From CAG-103 sp905215475 (GTDB taxonomy: Bacteria; Bacillota; Clostridia; Oscillospirales; Oscillospiraceae), in the NCBI GenBank assembly GCA_905215475.1, contig CAJMPW010000006.1, positions 62,001-126,000 on the forward strand: a stretch of DNA of 64,000 bases. Reading direction: 5' to 3'. Below, in pieces: positions 17,068-25,614 of the stretch. The position numbers and the translations under genes are program-made. The notes beneath the pieces were generated by a model. It saw only the letters and a program-made list of their open reading frames with translations, did not search any database and was not told the DNA's origin. Position 1 is the stretch's first letter; every line of letters begins with the position of its first letter.

Positions 17068-17829
17068 TTAGATGTAGAAGGCCGGCTCTTTGCGCCCGAC
17101 GCAGTATTTTTTCACCGTCGCGGCGGCAGCCAGCCGCAGCGGCAGCGGCACACTGCGCGCCGTCTGCGGGCAGATCTGGATGCAGCGCATACAGGAGATG
17201 CACTTGCGCTTGTCGACCTTTTTCGGCGCGTCCTTCGGGATCGCTCCGGCGGGGCAGTTGTCCGCGCACAGACCGCAGCCGATGCAGCGCAGACCGGCGG
17301 TCGGCTTGAGCGGCAGACCGTTGTAGTCACAGTAGGGCTTGTTTCCGGGCACGGTGATCTCGGCGGGTGCGTCCTCGGCGAGCTTGGACGCGAGCTGCGC
17401 GCAGAACGCCGCGATCCTGGCGCGGTCGGATGCATCCGGACGCCCGATGGCGATGTCGGTGTTGATCGAGTGCGGCGCGATGATCTCCGCCGCCGCCGTC
17501 ACGCGAAAGCCCAGCGGCGCGAGCGTGTCGCGCATCTCCAGCAGCGCATCGTCCACGGCGCGGTTGCCGAACACGGCCACGAGCGTGACCGGGGTGTCCG
17601 TTGCGCGCAGAGCGCGCACGCGCGCAAGGCACGGCTCGGGCACGCGCCCGCCGTAGACCGGGAAGAACAGCAGCAGGCGGTCGTCCGCAGTGAAGGTTTT
17701 CGCCTCGGCGTGTACGGTAATGTCGGTGCAGGCGTCCGGTGCGCCGAGCTGCTCGGCGAAGATCCCGGCGACGGTCTTTGTGCCGCCCGTGGGGCTGAAG
17801 TAATACAGATGCAGATTGTGCGGGTGCAT
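17068..17829 (-). CDS. EFR1-type ferrodoxin: flavodoxin fused to 2[4Fe-4S] ferredoxin
   Basis: This 253-residue cytoplasmic electron-transfer protein begins with a flavodoxin fold. YYFSPTGGTKTVA near residues 9-21 is the FMN phosphate loop. The C-terminus holds two ferredoxin clusters, CIGCGLCADNCP and CISCMRCIQICP. The start at MHPHNLHLYYF is set by GGGAGG upstream. It is transcribed divergently from a TetR regulator and converges on the iron-sulfur/HypA pair, so it could be a redox partner of that pair (inference). Confidence 0.85.
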   Translation of the reverse strand: MHPHNLHLYYFSPTGGTKTVAGIFAEQLGAPDACTDITVHAEAKTFTADDRLLLFFPVYGGRVPEPCLARVRALRATDTPVTLVAVFGNRAVDDALLEMRDTLAPLGFRVTAAAEIIAPHSINTDIAIGRPDASDRARIAAFCAQLASKLAEDAPAEITVPGNKPYCDYNGLPLKPTAGLRCIGCGLCADNCPAGAIPKDAPKKVDKRKCISCMRCIQICPQTARSVPLPLRLAAAATVKKYCVGRKEPAFYI

Positions 17830-17880
17830 GGCATGGCCTCCCTTTGAGTCTGTGTTGTGTTCGTGTGCGTTCGTGTGTTT

Positions 17881-17909
17881 ATCATAGCAAACACCGCGCA
17901 TGATTGCAA
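17881..17909 (-). promoter_or_regulatory. Promoter of the flavodoxin/ferredoxin gene
   Basis: On the minus strand TTGCAA and TATGAT are separated by 17 bases, close to the TetR promoter on the other strand. Confidence 0.6.
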
Positions 17910-17921
17910 CTGCGCAGCCGC

Positions 17922-17950
17922 TTGCCGCGCCGGGGCGCGTGTGCTATACT
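17922..17950 (+). promoter_or_regulatory. Promoter of the TetR gene at 17981
   Basis: TTGCCG, a 17-base spacer and TATACT with an upstream TGC (extended -10), 30 bases before the GTG start. Confidence 0.65.
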
Positions 17951-17980
17951 GGCGGCAGAAAGCGAAAGGAGGCGGCCGCC

Positions 17981-18550
17981 GTGCGCGAATCTGCGACGAA
18001 AAAAGTGATCGCCGAGAGCCTCAAGCGCCGTATGCTCCGGCACAATCTGACGGACATCACCGTGACCGACCTGTGCGCGGATGCGGAGATCAACCGCCGC
18101 ACGTTTTACCGGCACTTCACGGATAAGTATCAGCTCGTGACGTGGATTTACGAAAACGGCTTCCAGAAGGCCATCGGCGACGATGAGCCGGGGCTGTTCG
18201 ACCTCTTCGGCCGCGTGTGTACGTATCTGTATGCCGACCGCGCGTTTTATGCCCGCGCGCTCACGTTCACGGGGCAAAACTCGTTCCGCGACTTTCTCTG
18301 CGACCGGCTGCACCCGTATCTGCAGGCGGATTTTGCCGACCTTTTTTCCAATCCGCAGACCGAGGCGTTCATGTCCGATAAGATGTCGAACGTGGTCATC
18401 GACATCGTGCAAAACTGGCTCGAGCAGCCAGATTGTCCGCCGCCGGAGGCGTTTGCGCCGTGGGCGCTGAACCTGTGGAGGAGCATTATGGGGCGCTGGA
18501 AAGACCTTGGCGACGCATGGGCGCACACAACAGACCACAAAAACGCATAA
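17981..18550 (+). CDS. TetR/AcrR-family transcriptional regulator
   Basis: This 189-residue regulator has an N-terminal DNA-binding domain in which NLTDITVTDLCADAEINRRT and FYRHFTDKYQLV form the helix-turn-helix and following helix. The C-terminal ligand domain contains a conserved NxFRDFLCDRL-like helix. The architecture resembles the DhaS-like TetR subgroup of Firmicutes. A GTG start is chosen because AAAGGAGG lies 8 bases upstream. It is divergent from the flavodoxin/ferredoxin gene, whose promoter it likely controls. Confidence 0.85.
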   Translation: MRESATKKVIAESLKRRMLRHNLTDITVTDLCADAEINRRTFYRHFTDKYQLVTWIYENGFQKAIGDDEPGLFDLFGRVCTYLYADRAFYARALTFTGQNSFRDFLCDRLHPYLQADFADLFSNPQTEAFMSDKMSNVVIDIVQNWLEQPDCPPPEAFAPWALNLWRSIMGRWKDLGDAWAHTTDHKNA

Positions 18551-18561
18551 GTGAGGCAAAT

Positions 18562-18592
18562 AGCCACGGAACTCCGGTTCTGTGGCTTTTCT
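18562..18592 (+). terminator. Terminator after the TetR gene
   Basis: An 11-bp stem AGCCACGGAAC / GTTCTGTGGCT (one G-T pair) with a TCCG loop, then TTTTCTT. Confidence 0.8.
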
Positions 18593-18990
18593 TGTGGCGA
18601 TAATTGTTCTATGCTTGCCTTACCCCCTGATTGGATGTGCGCAGGCGCGGAGAGCGTGGTTCCGGTCTTTCATGGTGCTCTCCACCCGTTGCGCGACGGC
18701 TGCCTGCGCCTCCAGATTTGTCCTTTCTGCGGATCGGGATCGATCCCGCTTTTCTTTGATAACGAGCGCCCCGGGCTGCATCAGCAGCCCGGGGCGTTTG
18801 TGCGTTTTGAGCAGGCCGCGCCTTGCGGGGCACGACGCATCCGCGCGGCAGGCGGTAAAGCTTCAAATTCTAAGAGACGAAAATCGGACGCCGACTCGGT
18901 TTTCCTGCGCGGGCAGCCTGCATAGACTACCGGAATTTGCAGAAAATAGGGATGCCGAAACGCAAAACAGAGCAAAGGAGTTTTCCGACT
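18593..18990 (+). other. Non-coding spacer before spoVT with hairpins
   Basis: It contains a perfect palindrome CGGGATCGATCCCG (18735-18748) followed by CTTTTCTTT. It also holds a strong terminator-like hairpin CGCCCCGGGCTGC with an ATCA loop (18767-18796), followed by TTTGTGCGTTTT. An open frame spans part of it but covers both hairpins and matches nothing known, so I regard the stretch as non-coding. Confidence 0.5.
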
Positions 18991-19527
18991 ATGAAGGCAA
19001 CCGGAATTGTGCGCCGGATCGACGATCTCGGCCGCGTGGTCATCCCCAAGGAGATCCGCCGCACCATGCGTATCCGCGAGGGCGACCCGCTGGAGATCTA
19101 CACCGACACCGACGGGCGGGTCATTTTTAAGAAGTATTCCCCGATGGGCGAGCTGTCCGAGTTCGCCGTGCAGATCTGCGACGCGCTGCACAAGACCACC
19201 GGCGAGATCGCCGCCGTGTGCGACCGCGACACCGTCATCGCCGTGGCCGGCGGCGGCAAGCGGGAGCTGCTCGACCGGCGCGTCAGCCGCGAGCTCGAGG
19301 AGCTCATGACCGCGCGCGGACAATATGCGGCCGACAGCTGCACGCTGCCGGTCACCGAGACCGACGAGCGCTACGCCGTGGCCGTGGCCGCGCCCATCCT
19401 ATCTGAGGGCGACGTGCTCGGCTGCGTGCTGTTTGCCGCCGCGCGCGGCGACGCCCCCGCCGGAGACACCGAGCGCAAGCTCGCGCAGGCGGTCTCCGGC
19501 TTTCTCGGCAAGCAGCTTGAGAGCTGA
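18991..19527 (+). CDS. spoVT: Stage V sporulation protein T
   Basis: This 178-residue forespore transcription regulator has exactly the Bacillus SpoVT length. The AbrB/MazE-type swapped-hairpin DNA-binding domain occupies residues 1-50 (MKATGIVRRIDDLGRVVIPK). A GAF-like C-terminal domain follows. AAAGGAG lies 10 bases upstream. It stands alone between terminators. With gpr it supports sporulation. Confidence 0.95.
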   Translation: MKATGIVRRIDDLGRVVIPKEIRRTMRIREGDPLEIYTDTDGRVIFKKYSPMGELSEFAVQICDALHKTTGEIAAVCDRDTVIAVAGGGKRELLDRRVSRELEELMTARGQYAADSCTLPVTETDERYAVAVAAPILSEGDVLGCVLFAAARGDAPAGDTERKLAQAVSGFLGKQLES

Positions 19528-19548
19528 GTCCCCCCAAAAAGCGGCAAA

Positions 19549-19578
19549 AAAGACCTCCGGGTTCGCCCGGAGGTCTTT
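19549..19578 (+). terminator. Terminator after spoVT
   Basis: A perfect 13-bp stem AAAGACCTCCGGG with a TTCG loop. The left flank is A-rich and the right side is weakly T-rich. Confidence 0.7.
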
Positions 19579-19903
19579 CGCTATGCGTGCAGCCATTGCG
19601 CGCCCTGTACGCCGCGGGTGCGCCTTGGTCTCTGAGACGGGATGAACGTGCCGATTGCGGAGAACAATGGTAGATAACGCGGTAAAAAGAGATCAGATAA
19701 AAGAGAAAAGACTTGATAAAAAAGAGATGGGTCAAATCGCAAATGGACAAAAACAATGCGTACGCAGCCATCCCAACTGCACTATGGTAGTTGCAGTTTA
19801 GCCCGGCAAAGCTGAAAAGTCAAGAAAAATCGCCTGAATTTTGCAGATTCAGGGATTGTCAGGAAATTCACGCGTATGGCAAAACTCTGGCAAAGGAAAA
19901 CCG
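19579..19903. other. AT-rich intergenic region before galE
   Basis: No gene is seen. It contains a purine-rich stretch and two short hairpins, AACTGCA/TGCAGTT (19775-19798) and CCTGAAT/ATTCAGG (19833-19853). It is less GC-rich than the surrounding genome. Confidence 0.5.
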
Positions 19904-19932
19904 TTGAACTTCGCGGCGTTCTGATGTAAAAT
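19904..19932 (+). promoter_or_regulatory. Promoter of galE
   Basis: TTGAAC, a 17-base spacer and TAAAAT with TG just upstream, about 50 bases before the galE start. Confidence 0.65.
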
Positions 19933-19980
19933 AAAAGGTACGCAATCAAACGATACCGCAGCAAGAGGGAGGTACGGTGC

Positions 19981-21000
19981 ATGACCGTATTGGTGACCGG
20001 CGGCATGGGCTACATCGGCAGCCACACGTGTGTGGAGCTGCTCGAGCAGGGCATGGATGTCGTCGTGGTGGACAATCTCGTCAACAGCAGCGCGGAGGCG
20101 GGCAAACGGGTCGAGCAGATCACGGGCAAGCCCCTGAAATTCTATCAGATGGACGTGCGCGACCGCGCCGGACTCGACCGCGTGTTTACCGAGCAGAAGA
20201 TCGACTGCGTCATCCATTTCGCCGGGCTTAAGGCCGTGGGTGAGTCGGTACATATGCCGCTGGAATATTACGACAACAACCTCGGCTCGACCGTCACGCT
20301 CTGCGAGGCGATGCGCGAGCACGGGGTCAAGCAGATCATCTTCTCATCGTCGGCGACGGTGTACTCCGGCGACAACGAAATGCCGCTCTACGAGACGTCC
20401 CGCACCGGCGGCTGCACGAACCCCTACGGCTGGACGAAGTACGTCTGCGAGCAGATCCTGCGCGACTGTGTGGTGGCCGATCCGAGCTGGTCGGTCGTGC
20501 TGCTGCGCTACTTTAACCCCATTGGCGCGCACCCGAGCGGACTCATCGGTGAAGATCCGCGCGGCGTGCCGAACAATCTCATGCCCTACATCTCGCAGAC
20601 GGCCATCGGCCGGCTGGAGTGCCTGAACGTGTTCGGAGACGACTATGACACGCCCGATGGCACCGGCGTGCGTGACTATATCCACGTCATGGATCTCGCG
20701 CGCGGCCACGTCTCGGCCATCGCCTACATGGCGGCGCACACGGGCGAGAGCATCTTTAACCTCGGCACCGGCCGGGGCTACAGCGTGCTCGAGATGGTGC
20801 GCGCCTTTGAGGCGGCCAACCACGTGCGCGTGCCCTACCGCATCGCGCCGCGCCGCGCGGGCGATCTGCCGACGGTGTACGCCTGCCCGGACAAGAGCGC
20901 GCGCGTTCTCGGCTGGCACGCGGACTATTCGCTCGAGGATATGTGCCGCGACAGCTGGCACTGGCAGACCTTAAATCCAAACGGCTACGAAACTGCCTGA
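19981..21000 (+). CDS. galE: UDP-glucose 4-epimerase
   Basis: This 339-residue short-chain dehydrogenase interconverts UDP-glucose and UDP-galactose using bound NAD. VTGGMGYIGSH (4-14) is the Rossmann NAD loop, and YGWTKYVCEQ carries the catalytic Tyr and Lys of the YxxxK motif. The length is typical of GalE. GGGAGG precedes the ATG. It has its own promoter and terminator, so it is monocistronic and may feed surface polysaccharide synthesis. Confidence 0.95.
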   Translation: MTVLVTGGMGYIGSHTCVELLEQGMDVVVVDNLVNSSAEAGKRVEQITGKPLKFYQMDVRDRAGLDRVFTEQKIDCVIHFAGLKAVGESVHMPLEYYDNNLGSTVTLCEAMREHGVKQIIFSSSATVYSGDNEMPLYETSRTGGCTNPYGWTKYVCEQILRDCVVADPSWSVVLLRYFNPIGAHPSGLIGEDPRGVPNNLMPYISQTAIGRLECLNVFGDDYDTPDGTGVRDYIHVMDLARGHVSAIAYMAAHTGESIFNLGTGRGYSVLEMVRAFEAANHVRVPYRIAPRRAGDLPTVYACPDKSARVLGWHADYSLEDMCRDSWHWQTLNPNGYETA

Positions 21001-21042
21001 CGGCAACGCTTCCCGGCTCGCTCCGGCGACCCGGGAAAGCCT

Positions 21043-21069
21043 TGCGCCGCCTGCGGGCGGCGCATTTTT
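21043..21069 (+). terminator. Terminator after galE
   Basis: A 9-bp stem TGCGCCGCC / GGCGGCGCA with a TGCG loop, followed by TTTTT. Confidence 0.85.
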
Positions 21070-21126
21070 GCGGCCTGAAATCGGGCCGGTCGTGTGTGTT
21101 TTGCACAAGCAAAGTGAAAATATGTG

Positions 21127-21155
21127 TTGACATAAGACACAAGATATTGTACGAT
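21127..21155 (+). promoter_or_regulatory. Promoter of nrdD
   Basis: TTGACA, a 17-base spacer and TACGAT. The spacer and -10 are covered by the first NrdR box. Confidence 0.8.
21137..21152 (+). promoter_or_regulatory. NrdR box 1
   Basis: ACACAAGATATTGTAC resembles the NrdR consensus ACACWATATATWGTGT and overlaps the nrdD promoter, as expected for repression by NrdR. Confidence 0.8.
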
Positions 21156-21190
21156 ATACCCGCTTTCAATACCAAATAAAGCGGTTTTCC

Positions 21191-21206
21191 GCACAAGATA
21201 TTGTGT
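21191..21206 (+). promoter_or_regulatory. NrdR box 2
   Basis: GCACAAGATATTGTGT, a near-palindrome matching the first box, centred 54 bp downstream (about five helical turns), so paired binding on one face is possible. Confidence 0.8.
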
Positions 21207-21235
21207 TCTCAAGTATGAGGGGGAGGAACAGAAAG

Positions 21236-23410
21236 ATGAAGATCATCAAGCGAAACGGCGCAGAGGAGAACTTTGACATCTCCAAGATCATCATGGCCGT
21301 CACGAAGGCCAATGCCGCCGTCGAAGAGAGCGCGCGCATGACGCCGCGCCAGATCCAGCGCATCGCCGAGAGCGTGGAGCTCGCCTGTCAGGAGCTCGGC
21401 CGCAGCGCCGCTGTGGAAGAGATCCAGGACATGGTTGAAAAGCAGATCATGGCGCACGGCGCGTTCGAGGTCGCCAAGGCCTACATCACCTACCGCTACA
21501 CCCGCAGCCTGGTGCGCCGCGCCAACACGACCGACGACCGCATCCTGAGCCTGATCGAGTGCAACAACGAGGAAGCCAAGCAGGAAAACTCCAACAAGAA
21601 CCCGATCGTCAACAGCACGCAGCGTGACTACATGGCCGGCGAGGTCAGCCGCGACATCACCAACCGCATCCTGCTGCCCAAGGACATCGTCGAGGCGCAC
21701 GAGGAGGGCATCATCCACTTCCACGACGCCGACTATTACGCGCAGCATATGCACAACTGCGACCTTGTCAACCTCGAGGATATGCTCCAGAACGGCACGG
21801 TCATCACCGGCACGCTCATCGAGCGGCCGCACAGCTTCTCGACCGCGTGCAACATCGCCACGCAGATCATTGCGCAGGTCGCCTCCAACCAGTACGGCGG
21901 GCAGTCGATCTCGCTGACGCATCTGGCGCCGTTCGTGCAGGTCAGCCGTGAGCGCATCCGCCGCGAGGTCGCGGCCGAGATGCAGGCCATCGACGCGCAT
22001 CCGGGCGAGGAGAAGCTGGCCGAGCTCGTCGAAAACCGCGTCCGTGAGGAGATCCGCCGCGGCGTGCAGACAATCCAGTATCAGGTCGTCACGCTGCTGA
22101 CCACGAACGGTCAGGCGCCGTTCGTGACGGTGTTCATGTACCTCGGCGAGGCGAAAAATGAGCAGGAGCGCCATGACCTCGCCATGATCATCGAGGAGAC
22201 GCTGCGCCAGCGCTATCAGGGCGTGAAAAATGAGAAGGGCGTCTGGGTCACGCCGGCGTTCCCGAAGCTCATCTACGTGCTCGAGGAGGCGAACATCCAC
22301 GAGGATTCGCCCTACTGGTATCTCACGGAGCTGGCCGCCCGCTGCACCGCCAAGCGCATGGTGCCGGACTACATCTCCGAGAAGAAGATGCTCGAGCTCA
22401 AGGTGGACAAAAACGGCGAGGGCCACTGCTACACCTGCATGGGCTGCCGCAGCTTCCTGACACCGTATGTCGACGAAAACGGCAAGCCGAAGTACTACGG
22501 CCGCTTCAATCAGGGCGTCGTGACCATCAACCTGCCGGACGTGGCGCTGTCCTCCGGCGGCAACATGGAGAAGTTCTGGCAGATCTTTGACGAGCGGCTG
22601 GAGCTGTGCCACCGCGCGCTCATGTGCCGCCACGAGCGGCTCAAGGGCACGCTCTCGGACGCCGCGCCCATCCTGTGGCAGTACGGTGCGCTTGCGCGCC
22701 TGAAAAAGGGCGAGCCGATCGACAAGCTCCTCTACGGCGGCTACTCGACCATCTCCCTCGGCTACGCGGGACTGTATGAGTGCGTCAAGTACATGACCGG
22801 CAAGTCCCACACCGACCCCTCGGCGACGCCGTTCGCGCTCGAGGTGATGCAGCACATGAACGATGCCTGCAAGCATTGGAAGCAGATGCACAACATCGAC
22901 TTCAGCCTCTACGGCACGCCGCTGGAATCCACGACCTACAAGTTCGCCAAGTGCCTGCAGCAGCGCTTCGGCATCATCCCCGGCGTCACGGACAAGGGCT
23001 ACATCACCAACAGCTACCACATCCACGTGACGGAGAACATCGACGCGTTCAGCAAGCTCGCCTTCGAGTCGAAGTTCCAGGCGCTCTCCCCCGGCGGCGC
23101 GATCAGCTACGTCGAGGTGCCGAATATGCAGAACAACATCCCGGCGGTGCTCGAGGTGATGAAGTTCATCTACGACAACATCATGTACGCCGAGCTCAAT
23201 ACCAAGAGCGACTACTGCCAGGTCTGCGGCTTTGACGGCGAGATCGAGATCGTCGAGCACGACGGCAAGCTCATCTGGCGCTGCCCGAACTGCGGCAACA
23301 CGGATCAGGACAAGATGAACGTTGCCCGCCGCACCTGCGGCTACATCGGCACGCAGTTCTGGAATCAGGGCCGCACGCAGGAGATCAAGGAGCGCGTGCT
23401 GCACCTGTAA
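21236..23410 (+). CDS. nrdD: Anaerobic ribonucleoside-triphosphate reductase (class III)
   Basis: This 724-residue glycyl-radical enzyme reduces ribonucleoside triphosphates to deoxy forms without oxygen. An ATP-cone allosteric domain fills about residues 1-90 (IKRNGAEENFDISKI). The catalytic barrel follows. The C-terminus has a zinc site (CQVCG ... CPNCG) and the glycyl-radical loop RRTCGYIG. The start MKIIKRNG follows GGGAGG. It is the first gene of nrdD-nrdG-dut under a promoter with two NrdR boxes. Confidence 0.97.
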   Translation: MKIIKRNGAEENFDISKIIMAVTKANAAVEESARMTPRQIQRIAESVELACQELGRSAAVEEIQDMVEKQIMAHGAFEVAKAYITYRYTRSLVRRANTTDDRILSLIECNNEEAKQENSNKNPIVNSTQRDYMAGEVSRDITNRILLPKDIVEAHEEGIIHFHDADYYAQHMHNCDLVNLEDMLQNGTVITGTLIERPHSFSTACNIATQIIAQVASNQYGGQSISLTHLAPFVQVSRERIRREVAAEMQAIDAHPGEEKLAELVENRVREEIRRGVQTIQYQVVTLLTTNGQAPFVTVFMYLGEAKNEQERHDLAMIIEETLRQRYQGVKNEKGVWVTPAFPKLIYVLEEANIHEDSPYWYLTELAARCTAKRMVPDYISEKKMLELKVDKNGEGHCYTCMGCRSFLTPYVDENGKPKYYGRFNQGVVTINLPDVALSSGGNMEKFWQIFDERLELCHRALMCRHERLKGTLSDAAPILWQYGALARLKKGEPIDKLLYGGYSTISLGYAGLYECVKYMTGKSHTDPSATPFALEVMQHMNDACKHWKQMHNIDFSLYGTPLESTTYKFAKCLQQRFGIIPGVTDKGYITNSYHIHVTENIDAFSKLAFESKFQALSPGGAISYVEVPNMQNNIPAVLEVMKFIYDNIMYAELNTKSDYCQVCGFDGEIEIVEHDGKLIWRCPNCGNTDQDKMNVARRTCGYIGTQFWNQGRTQEIKERVLHL

Positions 23411-23482
23411 GGCGGCGCGCAGAGAAAAAATACCCGGCGGGCGTGTCTGAAGCGGCGCGCCCGCTGTTTGTGAGGAATTGCT

Positions 23483-24022
23483 ATGAATTACGGTCAGATC
23501 AAGACCTGCGACATTGCCAACGGCGTCGGCGTGCGCGTGACGCTGTTCGTCTCCGGCTGCACGAACCATTGCTACAATTGCTTCCAGCCGCAGACGTGGG
23601 ACTTTCACTACGGCCAGCCCTTTGACGCGGCGGCCGAGCAGATCATTTTCAACGAGCTGGAAAAGCCCTTTATCCGCGGCCTGACGCTGCTCGGCGGCGA
23701 CCCGTTCGAGCCGGAAAATCAGCGCGCGCTCGTGCCGTTTCTGCACCGGGTGCGTGAGCGCTACCCGGATAAGGACATCTGGGCGTTTTCGGGCTTCACG
23801 CTCGACAAGGAGCTCACCGTCGACGGCGCGCACCCGCGCTGCGAGGTGACCGACGAGATGCTCTCGCTCATCGACATCCTCGTCGACGGGCGCTATGTGG
23901 ACGCGCAGCGCAATCTCAGCCTGCGCTTTCGCGGCTCGGAAAACCAGCGCATCATCGACATGAACCGCACCCGCGCGGCGGGGCACATCGTACTCTGGGA
24001 GGGCATGAACGGATGGAAGTGA
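23483..24022 (+). CDS. nrdG: Anaerobic ribonucleotide reductase activating protein
   Basis: This 179-residue radical-SAM enzyme generates the glycyl radical on NrdD. The cluster motif is CTNHCYNC (CX3CX2C) near residue 27, and LLGGDPFEP provides the SAM-binding GGDP. The length is normal. GAGGAATTG precedes the ATG. It lies 72 bases after nrdD and overlaps dut by 10 bases. Confidence 0.95.
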   Translation: MNYGQIKTCDIANGVGVRVTLFVSGCTNHCYNCFQPQTWDFHYGQPFDAAAEQIIFNELEKPFIRGLTLLGGDPFEPENQRALVPFLHRVRERYPDKDIWAFSGFTLDKELTVDGAHPRCEVTDEMLSLIDILVDGRYVDAQRNLSLRFRGSENQRIIDMNRTRAAGHIVLWEGMNGWK

Positions 24023-24453
24023 AGATCCAGAAGCTGCGCTCCGGCGCCGTCACCCCGCGGCGCGGCAGCGCGGACGCGGCGGGCTATGACCTCTATGCCT
24101 GCCCGGCGGACGGGCAGAGCGTCACGATCGCGCCGCACGCGACGGCCATGATCGGCACTGGGCTCGCCCTCGCCATCCCGGCGGGGTATTTCGGCGGCGT
24201 GTTCGCGCGCAGCGGCCTTGCGTCCAAGCAGGGGCTGCGCCCGGCAAACTGCGTCGGCGTCATTGACGCAGACTACCGCGGCGAGTGCACCGTCGCGCTG
24301 CACAATGACACGGACGCACCGCGCACCGTCGCCCCCGGCGACCGCATCGCCCAGCTCGTGATCCTGCCGTTTCTCGCGGCGGAGTTTTCGGACGCGGACA
24401 CGCTCGATGAGACCGACCGCGGCGCGGGCGGCTTCGGCAGCACCGGCCGTTAA
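24013..24453 (+). CDS. dut: dUTP diphosphatase
   Basis: This 146-residue trimeric dUTPase hydrolyses dUTP to dUMP, supplying dTMP precursor and keeping uracil out of DNA. The five dUTPase motifs are visible: AGYDLYA, ARSGLASKQG, GVIDADYRGE, PGDRIAQLV and GAGGFGSTG at the C-terminus. It starts inside the end of nrdG, so it is coupled to deoxynucleotide supply. Confidence 0.96.
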   Translation: MEVKIQKLRSGAVTPRRGSADAAGYDLYACPADGQSVTIAPHATAMIGTGLALAIPAGYFGGVFARSGLASKQGLRPANCVGVIDADYRGECTVALHNDTDAPRTVAPGDRIAQLVILPFLAAEFSDADTLDETDRGAGGFGSTGR

Positions 24454-24459
24454 AGCAAC

Positions 24460-24507
24460 AAAAGACGCAGCCCCCTTCGCTCGAAAGGGGCTGCGTCTTT
24501 GTTTTTT
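24460..24507. terminator. Terminator between dut and the Dlt-like operon
   Basis: A 14-bp stem AAAGACGCAGCCCC with a T-run (TTTTTTT) on the plus strand; it lies between convergent units. Confidence 0.85.
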
Positions 24508-25599
24508 TCAGCGGTAGGCGGAAAATTCCGGCGAATACTCGTGCAGCGTTCCGGCATCGCTGGGGGTCTTCTGCTCGCAGTAGGGGAGCATATTCTCCAC
24601 AAACTGCGCGCAGCGCGCCCACTGCGTCCCGACGGCCGCGCCCTGTGACGACGAGAGGTCGTAGTGCTCGGTGAGATACTGACCGAACCAGTCGGTAAAG
24701 GTCTCCATGCCGAACACGTTCAGGTGCTCGTTGTCGCAAAAATCGCCGTCCGGCTCCAGACCGATGTCCGCAAAGAGCCGGTCGCAGTCGAGAAAGTCGT
24801 AGCCGTATTCGCCCACGATGTCCCCGAGGCGCGTCAGGACGGTCGGGTCGGTGACGCCCGCGCGGTGCGGGAAGCGCACAAAGAGCACGTTTTCGACACC
24901 GAGCTCGTGGGCAAGCTCGCAGAAGCTGCGCAGCCGCTGCACATTGTCCGCGCTCAGCGAGGCGTTCTTGGTCGGGCGGTCGCCTGTCTGCACCTTCGGG
25001 ATGATCTCAAGCGCCTTGGTCAGCGAATAGCCGGTGCGCAGCAAGGTCAGGTGCTGCTGTGCCGGTTCGGCCCAGACGGTCGGCTCGTTCCAGTTGGTGT
25101 GGTACTTCTCCAGCCGGAAAAAGTAGGACGACCACTGATCTCTCGGCACGGAGCTGAGGATCGTGCGCACCTTGTTGGCCGACATCGGCATATTGTCGAT
25201 CCACTTGCGCAGACCGGTCTCCGTATCCTCGGCCGAGAAGTCGAACAGGAAGCCGTTGATCTCCACGACGACGGTCTTTGGCGTCTGCCGGCGCATGGTC
25301 TCGGTGAGCATGGAGTCATACAGGCAGCCCGGCATACTCGACACGCACAGCGAATAGCTCGTAAAGCCGTGCTGCTGCCATGCCAGCGGGGAGCAAAAGC
25401 CGGTGTAGAGCTCGCTCGCGCCGATCAGGACCACGTCAAGGGAATTTTTCGGTTCGCGGTAGAAGCCGCGGATGTGACGCATATCCCACGTGTTGTTCAC
25501 GCTCAGCACCTCGGTCAGAGCGCCGTAGAGCAGCGCCACAATGAGCAGAAATGCGATCACGCGCACGACGGTTTTTGTTTTGGAATGGTTAGCTTTCAT
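24508..25599 (-). CDS. DltD/AlgX-like SGNH-type protein (Dlt-like operon, last gene)
   Basis: The 363-residue protein has a single N-terminal transmembrane segment (residues about 12-31) and an extracytoplasmic domain. VVLIGASELYTGF carries the SGNH block I serine. FCDNEHLN near residue 293 supplies the catalytic Asp and His. The family includes DltD and the acetyltransferase partners AlgX/AlgJ, which act with MBOAT proteins on cell-surface polymers. It follows the MBOAT gene by 15 bases on the same strand. The role here is probably acyl transfer or hydrolysis on the outer face of the membrane (inference). Confidence 0.75.
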   Translation of the reverse strand: MKANHSKTKTVVRVIAFLLIVALLYGALTEVLSVNNTWDMRHIRGFYREPKNSLDVVLIGASELYTGFCSPLAWQQHGFTSYSLCVSSMPGCLYDSMLTETMRRQTPKTVVVEINGFLFDFSAEDTETGLRKWIDNMPMSANKVRTILSSVPRDQWSSYFFRLEKYHTNWNEPTVWAEPAQQHLTLLRTGYSLTKALEIIPKVQTGDRPTKNASLSADNVQRLRSFCELAHELGVENVLFVRFPHRAGVTDPTVLTRLGDIVGEYGYDFLDCDRLFADIGLEPDGDFCDNEHLNVFGMETFTDWFGQYLTEHYDLSSSQGAAVGTQWARCAQFVENMLPYCEQKTPSDAGTLHEYSPEFSAYR

Positions 25600-25614
25600 A
25601 GACGCCTTTCTGAC

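Noticed and set aside
18551..18925. Open frame between tetR and spoVT with a CPFCGSG motif
   Set aside because: It runs through the tetR terminator and a second strong hairpin, has no ribosome site and matches nothing known.
21209..23986. Very long open frame (over 900 codons) on the minus strand opposite nrdD/nrdG
   Set aside because: It mirrors the codon structure of nrdD in GC-rich DNA. The protein has no recognisable domain and the plus-strand genes are certain.
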